The translations under genes were made by a program, and so were the position numbers. A model generated the notes under the pieces. That model was not told where the DNA came from and ran no database searches. It was given only the letters and a program-made list of their open reading frames with translations. Of a DNA stretch of 64,000 bases, positions 8,352-16,976 are shown in pieces; the first letter of the stretch is position 1; each line of letters begins with the position of its first letter. The stretch comes from Flavobacterium flevense (GTDB lineage: Bacteria; Bacteroidota; Bacteroidia; Flavobacteriales; Flavobacteriaceae): NCBI RefSeq assembly GCF_900142775.1, contig NZ_FRCC01000002.1:124001-188000 (forward strand), written 5' to 3'.

Positions 8352-9318
8352 AATTTTTTAAATTGTCTTCGTCTAAGTCGTAAAATATAATTTCTTTTGG
8401 TTTCTGTGGCAAATTATCTGTTAGATCAGTAGCCATTTCTTTTAAATCACTGGCGCTTATTGCTTCAATTTTTACAATATCTTCTTTTTTATAAAAAACT
8501 CCTTTTCGATAATTAGATTGTACTGCTTTAAATGTTTTTTCATCAATAGCAGTAAAATTTATATCTGCTTTTAAGTCATCAATAGTTAATTTACTTCGCA
8601 AACCCAGGATCGTGTTATCTCTGCTATGAATTCCCCAGGCATACAGCGGCAATGCTACATTTAAAGGTAACGGATATTTTTTTAAACTGGAAATATACGG
8701 CTTAGCAATAGTTCTGTCATATATAGAATTCAATGATTTTAGTCCAATAGTTCCCATATTGTAATACATTAAAACGCCGGAATGTACATTTGGAACCTTG
8801 GTTTTTTTATAATATTTCACCTGATGTAAACGAATAGTAGCTGAGATTTTTTTATGTGAAATACGTTTAAAACTTTCGATAAATGCCAGATAATTTTCGC
8901 TGCTTTTTAAAGTCCAGTCGCAATCAATTTGAATTTCGTTACAGCTTAACTGATTCGTTTTATTTATAATCTGAATAAAATCCAATGTTTTCTGGGCCAG
9001 GCTATCAATAACAATACTTGATGCTAACATCACCTCATTTTTAATATAAACAACCGGAACAATATTCTTTATTGTAGGTTTTTGAATAAAATGGATTGGA
9101 GTTCTTGGAAAAGCTTCTTTCGTTTTAGCATCTAAATCAATATCAAAATAACGGATGTATATTTTTTGTACGTTGTTTTCCTTTATCGCTTCCTGCTCCA
9201 TCGCTGTTAACTGATAATTGGTTTTCCAATAGTAAAAAGAAATTACAGGTTCTTCTTTTTTGTTACAGGAAAACAACAGCAATAGTGAAAAGAGATATAA
9301 AAGATTTTTTTTCAACAA
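8311..9318 (-). CDS. Putative lipoprotein with TIM-barrel-like glycosidase features
   Basis: 335 residues. The N-terminus MLKKNLLYLFSLLLLFSCNKKEE is a standard lipoprotein signal with lipobox LFSC. The central part has an IQIDCDWT segment followed by regular alternation of helices and strands (KKISATIRLH, SGVLMYYNMG), which recalls GH18-like or DUF3142-type barrels where an acidic DxDxx motif sits on a central strand. No catalytic Glu can be assigned with certainty. The end overlaps the start of the 763-residue gene by 41 bases, so the two products are likely used together. The lipoprotein call is firm and the barrel is inference. Confidence 0.7.
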   Translation of the reverse strand: MLKKNLLYLFSLLLLFSCNKKEEPVISFYYWKTNYQLTAMEQEAIKENNVQKIYIRYFDIDLDAKTKEAFPRTPIHFIQKPTIKNIVPVVYIKNEVMLASSIVIDSLAQKTLDFIQIINKTNQLSCNEIQIDCDWTLKSSENYLAFIESFKRISHKKISATIRLHQVKYYKKTKVPNVHSGVLMYYNMGTIGLKSLNSIYDRTIAKPYISSLKKYPLPLNVALPLYAWGIHSRDNTILGLRSKLTIDDLKADINFTAIDEKTFKAVQSNYRKGVFYKKEDIVKIEAISASDLKEMATDLTDNLPQKPKEIIFYDLDEDNLKNYEKTIFKQITDRF

Positions 9319-9498
9319 GACAGTTTATTTAGAGATTGCTAAACTAAGAAATAACGCTCAGGAGAAAAGAAAATATATGTTATTAAAAATATAAAAAACA
9401 AAATCTTTAACTACGGATGCTTTCCTTAATAATTAGCAAAAAAATTTCAATTACAGTAAATATAATCGTTATTTTGTAAATTCTAAATTATCAAATTC

Positions 9499-11157
9499 AT
9501 GTTGAAAAACAAATTAAAATATATCCTGATCCTACTGGTGATAATCATTGCAAGCTGTGCTAAAAGAGGAACTATTACCGGCGGTTTAAAAGATACCATT
9601 TCACCTACTTTAAGTACGAGTTTCCCTGAGAACTTCAGCACTAATTTTAAAGAAAAGCAAATTAAACTGGAATTTGATGAAATTGTTATCCTCAAAGGAA
9701 TCAGAAAACAACTCGTGATTTCGCCACCAATGAAGTACGAACCCCTCATTATTCCTACTACAGCCAGCAAAACAATCCTCATAAAAATAAAAGACACACT
9801 AGAACCCAACACCACTTATAGTTTTAATTTTGGACAAAGTGTAACCGATAATAACGAAGGAAATCCTTTAAATAATTTTAAATATGTGTTTTCTACAGGA
9901 ACTTATATCGACTCTTTAACTCTTAACGGAAAAGTAAGATATGCTTATGAAAAAGAGCCTGAATCCTTTATTTCGGTTATGCTTTATGAAGTAAATGACA
10001 CTTATAATGATTCTGTTATTTATAAAGAAAGCCCAAGATACATTACTAATACCTTGGATAGTTTAAAAACTTTTAATTTAGAAAACCTAAAAGCCGGTAA
10101 ATACAAGCTAATTGCTGTAAAAGACCTGAACAACAATAATAAATTTGATCCAAAAACCGAAAAAATAGGTTTTTTTAAAGATTTTATTACGGTACCCAAC
10201 GACACCCTATTTGAATTAGAACTTTTTAAGGAAAACAGTGCTTTTAAAGCGTTCAAACCTACTCAGGAAACGGCAAACAGATTGTTGATGGGTTATGAAG
10301 GGTCTGTTACTCAAACGGAGACAAGACCAAAAGTAGTTTTGAAAAACAACAATGAAACGCTGGCCAGTATTGTTACGAAACTCCCAAAAAAGGATTCACT
10401 CCAAATTTGGTTTAAACCCATTAAAACAGATTCTTTAAAAGTAGAAGTATCACAAGGAAACTACAATAAAGATTTTGTTGTTAAAATTAGAAATCCCAAA
10501 AAGGACAGTTTAACTATCGGTTCTATAAATCCTGCCGGTTTTAAAGACCTTTTTGCGTTAGAATCTTCCACTCCGTTAGTTGAATTTGATGAAACAAAAA
10601 TCAAGTTAATCAATGCCGATTCAACCGATGTAAAATTCACCACGAGTTATGATGAATTCAATCAAAAATTGTTTTTTGATTTCCAAAAAGAAGTAGGTCA
10701 AAAATACAGTTTCAACATTCTTCCCGGTGCTATGACTGATTTTTTCGATCAAACCAACGACACTTTGAGTTACCAAATAAGCACTAAAGCACTGGAAGAT
10801 TATGGAAATTTAAAAGTAAGATTAGAAAATGTAAAATCGTTTCCCGTTATTATAGAATTATTAAAATCCACCGGTGATGTTGTTGCCAGCGAGTATGTTA
10901 ATGAAAATACCACTATCAATTTCAAACTTTTAGACCCGGCTCAATTTTCACTTCGTGCCATATATGATACCAATAAAAATCAGCGATACGATCCCGGAAG
11001 CTTCCTGGAAAAACGATATGCGGAAGAAGTTGTTTATCTTTCTGAAGAAATAGATGTGCGGGCTAACTGGGATGTCGAGCAAACTTTTGACCTAAGCATT
11101 CCTTACACTCCTCCAGTCAAAGAAATCAATAAAAAGAAGAAGCAACCCACAAATTAA
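9499..11157 (+). CDS. Ig-like domain lipoprotein (552 aa)
   Basis: N-terminal lipoprotein signal with lipobox IIASC (Cys at about residue 20). An Ig-like domain of the SbsA type follows at about residues 35-135: P.LSTSFPENFSTNF...IKLEFDEIV and the final YVFSTG strand. The remainder is beta-rich, with two carboxypeptidase-regulatory-like units marked by YKLIAVKDLNNNNKFDP and FSLRAIYDTNKNQRYDPGSF, whose Asp/Asn loops resemble calcium-binding turns. The C-terminus is basic. It is probably an outer-membrane-anchored protein of unknown role. It converges with the nitrilase gene, overlapping by 4 bases at the stops. Confidence 0.82.
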   Translation: MLKNKLKYILILLVIIIASCAKRGTITGGLKDTISPTLSTSFPENFSTNFKEKQIKLEFDEIVILKGIRKQLVISPPMKYEPLIIPTTASKTILIKIKDTLEPNTTYSFNFGQSVTDNNEGNPLNNFKYVFSTGTYIDSLTLNGKVRYAYEKEPESFISVMLYEVNDTYNDSVIYKESPRYITNTLDSLKTFNLENLKAGKYKLIAVKDLNNNNKFDPKTEKIGFFKDFITVPNDTLFELELFKENSAFKAFKPTQETANRLLMGYEGSVTQTETRPKVVLKNNNETLASIVTKLPKKDSLQIWFKPIKTDSLKVEVSQGNYNKDFVVKIRNPKKDSLTIGSINPAGFKDLFALESSTPLVEFDETKIKLINADSTDVKFTTSYDEFNQKLFFDFQKEVGQKYSFNILPGAMTDFFDQTNDTLSYQISTKALEDYGNLKVRLENVKSFPVIIELLKSTGDVVASEYVNENTTINFKLLDPAQFSLRAIYDTNKNQRYDPGSFLEKRYAEEVVYLSEEIDVRANWDVEQTFDLSIPYTPPVKEINKKKKQPTN

Positions 11158-11918
11158 AGCAAATCAAATAAATCCCGGTCATTCAAAAAACCCAGTTTTT
11201 CTCGGGCAGTAATCATTTTTTGTTTGTCTAATTCTACTACGAAAACATTTTCTGTCTCTGTTGGGGCTAGCAAATAATCCCCAAGGCAATCGAACAATTG
11301 AGAATGTCCGGAATACTGATATCCATTGGCATCAGTACCGCTTCTGTTTACTCCTGCAACATAACTCATATTTTCTATGGCACGCGCTTTAAGCAGTGTG
11401 TCCCAGGCATTCACCCTTTTTTCAGGCCAATTGGCAACATATAACAATAAATCGTAGTTTTCTACATTTCTGGAAAATACCGGAAAGCGCAAGTCATAAC
11501 ACACCATGGGACAAATTTTCCAACCCAGATATTCCACAATTAATTTCTGATTACCTGCCGTGTACACTTTATCTTCTCCTGCCAGTGTAAACAAATGCCT
11601 TTTATCATAAAACTGAATGTCGCCCGAAGGAAACACAAACAGCATTCTGTTATAAAAATTCCCTGATTCTTCAATTACCACACTTCCTGTTATGGCTGTG
11701 TTTTTGGCTTTCGCCAAAGCTTGCATCCACAATACGGTTTCACCTTGCATTGTTTCAGCAACAGCGGCAGGATGCATTGTAAAGCCTGTAGAAAACATCT
11801 CAGGAAGTACCATTAAATCAACAGACTCATTTATTCCATTAATTTTTTCTTCGAAAGAATCTCGGTTGGCTTTTGGGTTTTCCCAAATTAAAGAGGATTG
11901 AATAAGTGCGATTTTCAT
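11154..11918 (-). CDS. Nitrilase-superfamily omega-amidase (YafV-like)
   Basis: Cytoplasmic C-N hydrolase of the YafV/Nit2-like omega-amidase branch, which hydrolyses alpha-ketoglutaramate and related amides in metabolite repair. The Glu-Lys-Cys triad is visible: Glu in LPEMFSTGF, Lys in YDKRHLF, and Cys in CYDLRFPVF. The 254-residue length is typical. Downstream it overlaps the 552-residue lipoprotein gene by 4 bases. Upstream it borders the tandem-repeat island, whose first unit supplies a TATCTTTG -7 box for this gene. Confidence 0.9.
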   Translation of the reverse strand: MKIALIQSSLIWENPKANRDSFEEKINGINESVDLMVLPEMFSTGFTMHPAAVAETMQGETVLWMQALAKAKNTAITGSVVIEESGNFYNRMLFVFPSGDIQFYDKRHLFTLAGEDKVYTAGNQKLIVEYLGWKICPMVCYDLRFPVFSRNVENYDLLLYVANWPEKRVNAWDTLLKARAIENMSYVAGVNRSGTDANGYQYSGHSQLFDCLGDYLLAPTETENVFVVELDKQKMITAREKLGFLNDRDLFDLL

Positions 11919-11930
11919 AACAAAAAAGAT

Positions 11931-12340
11931 TGTTTCACAAAGATACGCAAAGTTACCGCAGAGATTAGCAACGTTTTTTTATTACAAAAACTCTGGAGAG
12001 CGGTACTATTTGTAGCAGATTGCATAAAAAGAGCTGTTTCACAAAGATACACAAAGTTACCGCAGAGATTAGCAGAGTTTTTTTTTCAAAACCCAGGAAG
12101 AGCGTTACTGTTTGTAGCAGATTTAGATATGAAAAAATTGTTTCACAAAAATAACATAAAGTTACCGCAGAGATTAGCAGAGTTTTTTTCAAAACCCCGG
12201 AGAGCGTTACTGTTTGTAGCAGATTGGATATAAAAAAAGCTGTTTCACAAAAATACACAAAGTTACCACAGAGATTCGCTAAGTTTATTCTAACGAACCT
12301 CGTAGAGGTGTACTGTTTGTAGCAAATTGACGGAAACAAA
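11931..12340. repeat. Tandem repeat, four units of about 104 bp
   Basis: Units begin at 11931, 12035, 12139 and 12241, each opening with tgtttcacaaa. Each contains a [gc]aaagttacc[ga]cagagatt core and ends around tactgtttgtagcaaatt or similar. Spacing is 104, 104 and 102 bases. Each unit has diverged moderately and none has spacer-like unique inserts. The first unit overlaps the promoter region of the nitrilase gene. Confidence 0.9.
11938..11945 (-). promoter_or_regulatory. -7 box for the nitrilase gene, inside repeat unit 1
   Basis: TATCTTTG on the minus strand, 20 bases upstream of the nitrilase start codon. A TTG lies at 11969-11971 across a 23-base spacer. The same box, or the variant TATTTTTG, recurs in later repeat units, so the repeats carry promoter-like sequence. 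Confidence 0.5.
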
Positions 12341-12444
12341 AAAAAGCTCCGTAGGAGCGACCTGAATTTTTATATTTCAGGTCGCTCCTACGGAGCTGAT
12401 ATTTTAACGAATTCTTTTTCTACAAACAGTACACCTCTACGAGG
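12298..12444. repeat. Nested perfect inverted repeats
   Basis: The outer arms 12298-12322 and 12420-12444 are perfect 25-bp reverse complements (cctcgtagaggtg...). Inside, arms 12345-12366 and 12376-12397 are perfect 22-bp complements (agctccgtaggagcg...) around a 9-base loop. The outer left arm is also the end of the fourth tandem unit. This may be a REP-type or miniature mobile element. Confidence 0.9.
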
Positions 12445-12500
12445 CTTTATTTTGTTCATTGATTTTGTAATTTCCTTTTATCATTATCTAAAATGTTGTT

Positions 12501-12850
12501 AACCCGTTGGGTGCAATTATTAAAACGTCCGTTCGAGTGTTTTTTGTGCAGTCCCGATCCCGAAACATCGGACAATGTCATTAAGTTAAGCGAATTTTGT
12601 GTCATTTCGACAAAGGAGAAATCACATAACGTGAGCAGCTAGTGAGATTCCTCATTCTTCGGAATGACAAAACAAGGTGTATCTATCATTAACTTAATGA
12701 CATTGAATATCGGGACGGGACAAAACAAAAAATGTATCGAGAACCGTTTTTAATGAAATTTTTCTTGTTCTCGATATAATCCCGTCCGAAAACGGGATCA
12801 CTCGAACTGACGAAAAATTATCATCTAAAACTAATTATACCCAACGGGTT
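12501..12850. repeat. Element with 19-bp terminal inverted repeats, copy A (interrupted)
   Basis: Termini 12501-12519 and 12832-12850 are inverted repeats (AACCCGTTGGGT...AATTA, 17 of 19 matching). The right half (12722-12850) closely matches copy B at 20084-20263, including the atcgagaac/gttctcgat hairpin and cccgtccgaaaacggg. Removing the 171-bp inner element leaves about 179 bp, the same length as copy B. Confidence 0.85.
12551..12721. repeat. 171-bp palindromic element inserted in copy A
   Basis: Bounded by gtcccg and cgggac. It contains the perfect 16-bp inverted repeat aatgtcattaagttaa (12574-12589 with 12689-12704). At its centre (12601-12668) is a degenerate member of the gtcattccgacgaagg palindrome family also found at 18392 and 21301. 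No clear target-site duplication is seen. Confidence 0.8.
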
Positions 12851-12910
12851 GTTGCCATTTACATTATACTGAATTTCGTAACATTTTAATACGTCATTTC
12901 ATTTTATACA

Positions 12911-13026
12911 GGGATTTCGGGTGAGGGATAGCAGTGGAAATCCTTTTATGGAACGTAGTGAAATAAAAGATTGCAACGAATAGCCCGACCTCATTCTCGT
13001 TTTTTGGAACGAGAATGAGGGCACCC
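12911..13026. repeat. Dispersed hairpin-family member R1
   Basis: Carries the family flanks gatagcagtggaaatcc and gattgcaacgaatagc around a weak cttttat/ataaaag stem. A separate 13-bp perfect hairpin follows (12989-13001 with 13008-13020, arm cctcattctcgtt). Related copies are at 20311, 22707 and 32638. Confidence 0.8.
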
Positions 13027-13032
13027 CAAAAT

Positions 13033-13070
13033 ATAAAAAGCGCATTCAAATTAATGAATACGCTTTTTAT
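13033..13070 (-). terminator. Terminator of the sdh operon
   Basis: A 10-bp perfect stem (ATAAAAAGCG with CGCTTTTTAT), extended by a further partial stem (attca/tgaat), lies 37 bases after the sdhB stop codon. A T-run follows on the minus strand. Confidence 0.75.
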
Positions 13071-13106
13071 ATAGTATCTAGTTCCCCTTCGGGGGCTAGG
13101 GGAATA

Positions 13107-13853
13107 TTATCCTTTCATACTTGCTGACATATACTCTCTGTTCATACGAGCAATGTTTTCAAGAGAAATACCTTTAGGACATTCTACTTCGCAAGCTCCT
13201 GTATTAGTACAGTTACCAAAACCTTCGTCGTCCATTTGTCTTACCATGTTTAGTACACGATCAGTAGCTTCTACCTGACCTTGTGGTAATAAAGCATATT
13301 GAGATACTTTGGCAGCAACAAACAACATTGCCGAAGAGTTTTTACAACTAGCCACACATGCTCCGCAACCAATACAAGTTGCAGCATCAAAAGCTTTGTC
13401 GGCATCTTGTTTGTTTACAGGAATAGTATTAGCATCGATAGTGTTTCCGGAAGTATTTACCGAGATAAATCCTCCTGCATGCTGGATTCTGTCAAAAGAG
13501 CTTCTGTCAACTACTAAGTCTTTTACAACCGGGAAAGCAGCTGCACGGAATGGCTCGATAGTAATAGTATCTCCATCCTTGAACATACGCATGTGCAATT
13601 GACAAGTAGTAACTCCTCTATCCGGACCATGAGCTTCTCCATTGATGAATAAAGAACACATTCCGCAAATTCCTTCGCGACAATCGTGGTCAAAAGCTAC
13701 TGGTTCTTCACCAGCATTGATTTGTTGTTCGTTGAATACGTCAAGCATTTCAAGGAATGACATATCAGGTTCAATTCCGTCGATTTTGTAATCGACCATT
13801 TTCCCTTTATCCTGGGCGTTTTTTTGACGCCATATTTTTAATGTAAGTTTCAT
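13107..13853 (-). CDS. sdhB: Succinate dehydrogenase/fumarate reductase iron-sulfur subunit
   Basis: Transfers electrons from the flavoprotein to the membrane quinone pocket in Complex II. All cluster ligands are present: Cys58, 63, 66 and 84 for [2Fe-2S] (CREGICGMC...C), the C160[10 protein letters not shown]170 block, and Cys215, 221 and 225 ([11 protein letters not shown]) for the [4Fe-4S] and [3Fe-4S] clusters. The 248-residue length is typical of the Bacteroidetes non-classical (type B) enzyme. Third gene of the sdhCAB operon, separated from sdhA by a 75-base spacer of degenerate repeats (gtctaaagtc/gactttggac). Confidence 0.96.
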   Translation of the reverse strand: MKLTLKIWRQKNAQDKGKMVDYKIDGIEPDMSFLEMLDVFNEQQINAGEEPVAFDHDCREGICGMCSLFINGEAHGPDRGVTTCQLHMRMFKDGDTITIEPFRAAAFPVVKDLVVDRSSFDRIQHAGGFISVNTSGNTIDANTIPVNKQDADKAFDAATCIGCGACVASCKNSSAMLFVAAKVSQYALLPQGQVEATDRVLNMVRQMDDEGFGNCTNTGACEVECPKGISLENIARMNREYMSASMKG

Positions 13854-13928
13854 ACTGTTTTAGTTTGAAAGTCATAAAGTCGAATGTCTAAAGTCTGTAA
13901 CTTTGGACTAGGGACTTTGGACTAATTA

Positions 13929-15929
13929 CTATTTATAACTTCTTTGAACTAATTTAATGTTTTCGTAAACTAATGGTTCTTTGTGCAATACGGCATCGCT
14001 TGGTTTTCCTTTGTATTCCCAGGCAGCAACATAAGCAAAGTTCTCATCATCACGTAGTGCTTCACCTTCTTCTGTTTGGTATTCCTCACGGAAGTGACCT
14101 CCACAAGATTCGTTACGGTGTAAAGCATCTTTAGCAAACAATTCTCCTAATTCTAAGAAATCGGCAACACGAATTGCTTTTTCTAATTCCTGATTGAATT
14201 CTTTATCAGTTCCGGGAACTTTTACATCTTTATAAAACTCTTCACGTAAAGCAGCGATTTCAACGATAGCTTCGTTTAGTCCTTTTTCGTTACGAGCCAT
14301 ACCTACTTTATCCCACATAATTTTACCTAATTTTTTATGGAAATAGTCTACTGAATGCGTTCCTTTATTATTGATAAATTTAGCAATCAGTTCTTTTACT
14401 GATTTCTCAGCTTCATCAAACTCTGGCCTGTCTGTAGAGATAGGTCCCATTTTGATATCCGGAGCTAAATAATCTCCAATAGTATAAGGTAATACAAAAT
14501 ATCCGTCAGCCAAACCTTGCATTAAAGCAGAAGCTCCAAGTCTGTTTGCTCCGTGATCAGAGAAGTTAGATTCTCCGATAGAGAAACAACCAGGAATGGT
14601 AGTCATCAGGTTATAATCAACCCAGGTTCCACCCATTGTATAGTGAACCGCAGGATAAATCATCATTGGTGTAGTATAAGGATCCTCATCTACAATTTTA
14701 TAATACATCTGGAACAAGTTCCCGTATTTACTTTTTACAATTTCAGTACCTAATTTAGTTACCAAAGCTTTATCATTAGCATCTAAACCTTTTACATAAG
14801 CAGCTTCTTTTCCGTAACGTTGAATTGCTGCAGCAAAATCCAGGTAAACTGCTTCTCCTGTTTTGTTAACACCAAAACCGGCATCACATCTTTCTTTAGC
14901 AGCACGGGAAGCTACGTCACGCGGCACTAAGTTACCAAAAGCAGGATATCTTCTTTCTAAGAAATAATCTCTGTCAGCTTCCGCTAAATCAGTTGCTTTT
15001 TTCTTTCCTTCTCGAATAGCCTGAGCATCTTCCAGTTTTGCAGGAACCCAGATACGTCCGTCATTACGAAGCGACTCTGACATCAAAGTTAACTTTGACT
15101 GGTGATCTCCTGAAACCGGGATACATGTTGGGTGAATTTGTGTATAACAAGGGTTTGCGAAGAAAGCTCCTTTTTTGTGGATTTTCCAGGCTGCAGTAGC
15201 ATTCGATCCCATAGCATTAGTAGACAAGAAGAAAACGTTTCCGTATCCTCCTGAACCAATAACAACTGCGTGAGCGGAATGTCTTTCGATTTCACCTGTA
15301 ATCAGGTTACGAGCGATAATTCCTCTTGCTTTTCCATCAATAATTACTAAATCAAGCATTTCATGACGGTTGTACATTTTGATTTTTCCACGACCAATTT
15401 GACGGTTCATTGCAGAATAAGCTCCTAACAATAATTGTTGTCCTGTTTGACCCTGAGCATAAAATGTACGGGAAACTAAAGTTCCTCCAAAAGAACGATT
15501 GTCTAATAATCCACCATATTCACGAGCCAATGGCACCCCTTGAGCCACACACTGGTCAATAATATTAGCAGAAACTTCAGCTAAACGGTGTACGTTAGCC
15601 TCACGAGCACGGTAATCTCCTCCTTTTACAGTATCATAAAATAATCTGTAAACAGAGTCACCGTCTCCTTTATAATTTTTTGCTGCATTGATTCCCCCTT
15701 GTGCTGCAATAGAGTGTGCACGACGTGGTGAATCCTGAAAACAAAATGCTTTTACGTTATATCCTAATTCTGCTAAAGTAGCAGCTGCAGAACCTCCAGC
15801 TAATCCTGTTCCAACAACAATAATATCTAAATTACGTTTGTTAGCAGGGTTTACTAAATTAATATGATCTTTATAATTTGTCCATTTGTCCGCAATTGGA
15901 CCATTTGGAATTTTTGAATCTAATGCCAT
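13929..15929 (-). CDS. sdhA: Succinate dehydrogenase/fumarate reductase flavoprotein subunit
   Basis: Catalytic subunit oxidising succinate to fumarate with covalently bound FAD. The Rossmann FAD motif [19 protein letters not shown] is at about residues 37-55. The region around [15 protein letters not shown] contains the His expected to bind FAD. The substrate-site segment [20 protein letters not shown] is intact in the C-terminal half. At 666 residues it is the long Bacteroidetes/Epsilonproteobacteria-like type B form. It starts 12 bases after the sdhC stop, indicating one transcript. Confidence 0.97.
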   Translation of the reverse strand: MALDSKIPNGPIADKWTNYKDHINLVNPANKRNLDIIVVGTGLAGGSAAATLAELGYNVKAFCFQDSPRRAHSIAAQGGINAAKNYKGDGDSVYRLFYDTVKGGDYRAREANVHRLAEVSANIIDQCVAQGVPLAREYGGLLDNRSFGGTLVSRTFYAQGQTGQQLLLGAYSAMNRQIGRGKIKMYNRHEMLDLVIIDGKARGIIARNLITGEIERHSAHAVVIGSGGYGNVFFLSTNAMGSNATAAWKIHKKGAFFANPCYTQIHPTCIPVSGDHQSKLTLMSESLRNDGRIWVPAKLEDAQAIREGKKKATDLAEADRDYFLERRYPAFGNLVPRDVASRAAKERCDAGFGVNKTGEAVYLDFAAAIQRYGKEAAYVKGLDANDKALVTKLGTEIVKSKYGNLFQMYYKIVDEDPYTTPMMIYPAVHYTMGGTWVDYNLMTTIPGCFSIGESNFSDHGANRLGASALMQGLADGYFVLPYTIGDYLAPDIKMGPISTDRPEFDEAEKSVKELIAKFINNKGTHSVDYFHKKLGKIMWDKVGMARNEKGLNEAIVEIAALREEFYKDVKVPGTDKEFNQELEKAIRVADFLELGELFAKDALHRNESCGGHFREEYQTEEGEALRDDENFAYVAAWEYKGKPSDAVLHKEPLVYENIKLVQRSYK

Positions 15930-15941
15930 TATAATTGAATA

Positions 15942-16607
15942 TTAATGATTGAAATGATGAAATAGTGCAATAAATACGAATCCTAAAGGAACGATTACAG
16001 AAAACCATAATCCGAAATTCTTCATTCCTTTTGTATATTTATTATTGGCTCCTACTGATTGAAAAGAAGAACTAAATCCGTGACGTAAGTGTAAAGACAA
16101 CAACACAAATGACAAACAGTATAAACCAGTACGCACCGGACTTACAAATTTCTCAGCTAATTCATGAAAATAACGAGTCTCATCAGCAGGATTAAATGCT
16201 ACATATTTATATACCATTTCCGGAACCCAGAAATCATAAAAATGCAATACTAAAAATGCCAAAATCACAGAACCTGAAATAATCATGTTACGTGAAGCCC
16301 AACTTGCATTAGCAGCTCCATTATAACTTGCATAACCTACTGGTCTCGCTTTTTTGTTTTGGATATCCAATACAAATCCCATGATAAAGTGAAAAATAAC
16401 CCCTATAATAAGAATAGGCTGAATAACAAATTGAACCAAAGGATTCAATCCCATGAAATGAGAAATCGAATTAAAAACATCAGCACTGAAAACTGACATC
16501 ATATTAATAAAAAAATGCTGCGCTAGAAACAACATCAAAAAAAGTCCTGAAAGTGCCATAGCTACTTTTTTTGCTATTGACGATTTCAATAATCCAGATT
16601 TTGCCAT
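15942..16607 (-). CDS. sdhC: Succinate dehydrogenase cytochrome b subunit
   Basis: Single membrane anchor of type B Complex II, expected to bind two hemes b and menaquinone. The 221-residue protein has about five hydrophobic helices (starting MALSGLFLMLFLAQHF, FVIQPILIIGVIFHFIMG and SVILAFLVLHFYDFW), with His residues in or near several of them as heme-ligand candidates. The C-terminal helix ends FVFIALFHHFNH. First gene of the operon, preceded by a good promoter. No separate SdhD is encoded, as expected for this type. Confidence 0.94.
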   Translation of the reverse strand: MAKSGLLKSSIAKKVAMALSGLFLMLFLAQHFFINMMSVFSADVFNSISHFMGLNPLVQFVIQPILIIGVIFHFIMGFVLDIQNKKARPVGYASYNGAANASWASRNMIISGSVILAFLVLHFYDFWVPEMVYKYVAFNPADETRYFHELAEKFVSPVRTGLYCLSFVLLSLHLRHGFSSSFQSVGANNKYTKGMKNFGLWFSVIVPLGFVFIALFHHFNH

Positions 16608-16637
16608 AATATTTTAGAATATAATTTAAAAAGTACA

Positions 16638-16668
16638 CAAAAATAAATCAATTAGTAACGAACTACAA
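16638..16668 (-). promoter_or_regulatory. Promoter of the sdhCAB operon
   Basis: On the minus strand TATTTTTG (16638-16645) is preceded across a 20-base spacer by TTG (16666-16668), about 30 bases upstream of the sdhC start codon. This is a full match to the Bacteroidetes promoter pattern. Confidence 0.7.
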
Positions 16669-16947
16669 CCTTTTCGTTCTTATTTAGAAACGTTATAAAG
16701 TTTTTATTAAAAATCACTCCTTTCAGCAGATAAAAACAACGCAATTAACTGTATAACAATTATTTACAAATTAAAAAGCTTAAAAACATAAAAAAACGGC
16801 TGTAAAAACAAATTAATTATTGCTATTTAGACACATAAAAAATACACATTTAATAATTTTTACAGTAAATCCCTTTAAAATCAACAAAAAACACAAAAAC
16901 ACACTATTTTGTGTAGTTAAAAAAACTGCTTTTCCAATATGGGATTT

Positions 16948-16955
16948 TATCTTTG
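16948..16955 (+). promoter_or_regulatory. -7 box upstream of the HMG-CoA synthase gene
   Basis: TATCTTTG lies 21 bases before the chosen ATG. No TTG occurs at standard spacing, so the call rests on the -7 box and its position. Confidence 0.45.
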
Positions 16956-16976
16956 CCTCTTCATAAAAAAATGAAA

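Larger units (their letters stand above)
11919..13106. other. Gene-free repeat island of about 1.2 kb
   Basis: No credible protein gene was found: the open frames here follow the repeats and show no domain or conserved start. It holds, in order, four 104-bp tandem units, a nested pair of inverted repeats, an inverted-repeat-bordered element split by a second palindromic element, a member of the dispersed hairpin family, and the sdh operon terminator. It sits between two core genes. Confidence 0.8.

Noticed and set aside
11931..12340. Possible CRISPR or satellite-encoded protein in the 104-bp repeats
   Set aside because: No unique spacers between repeats. Open frames on both strands only reflect the repeat and lack a domain or credible start.
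13080..13106. ccccttcgggg hairpin as a second sdh terminator
   Set aside because: It has no T-run on the minus strand and is less convincing than the hairpin at 13033-13070.
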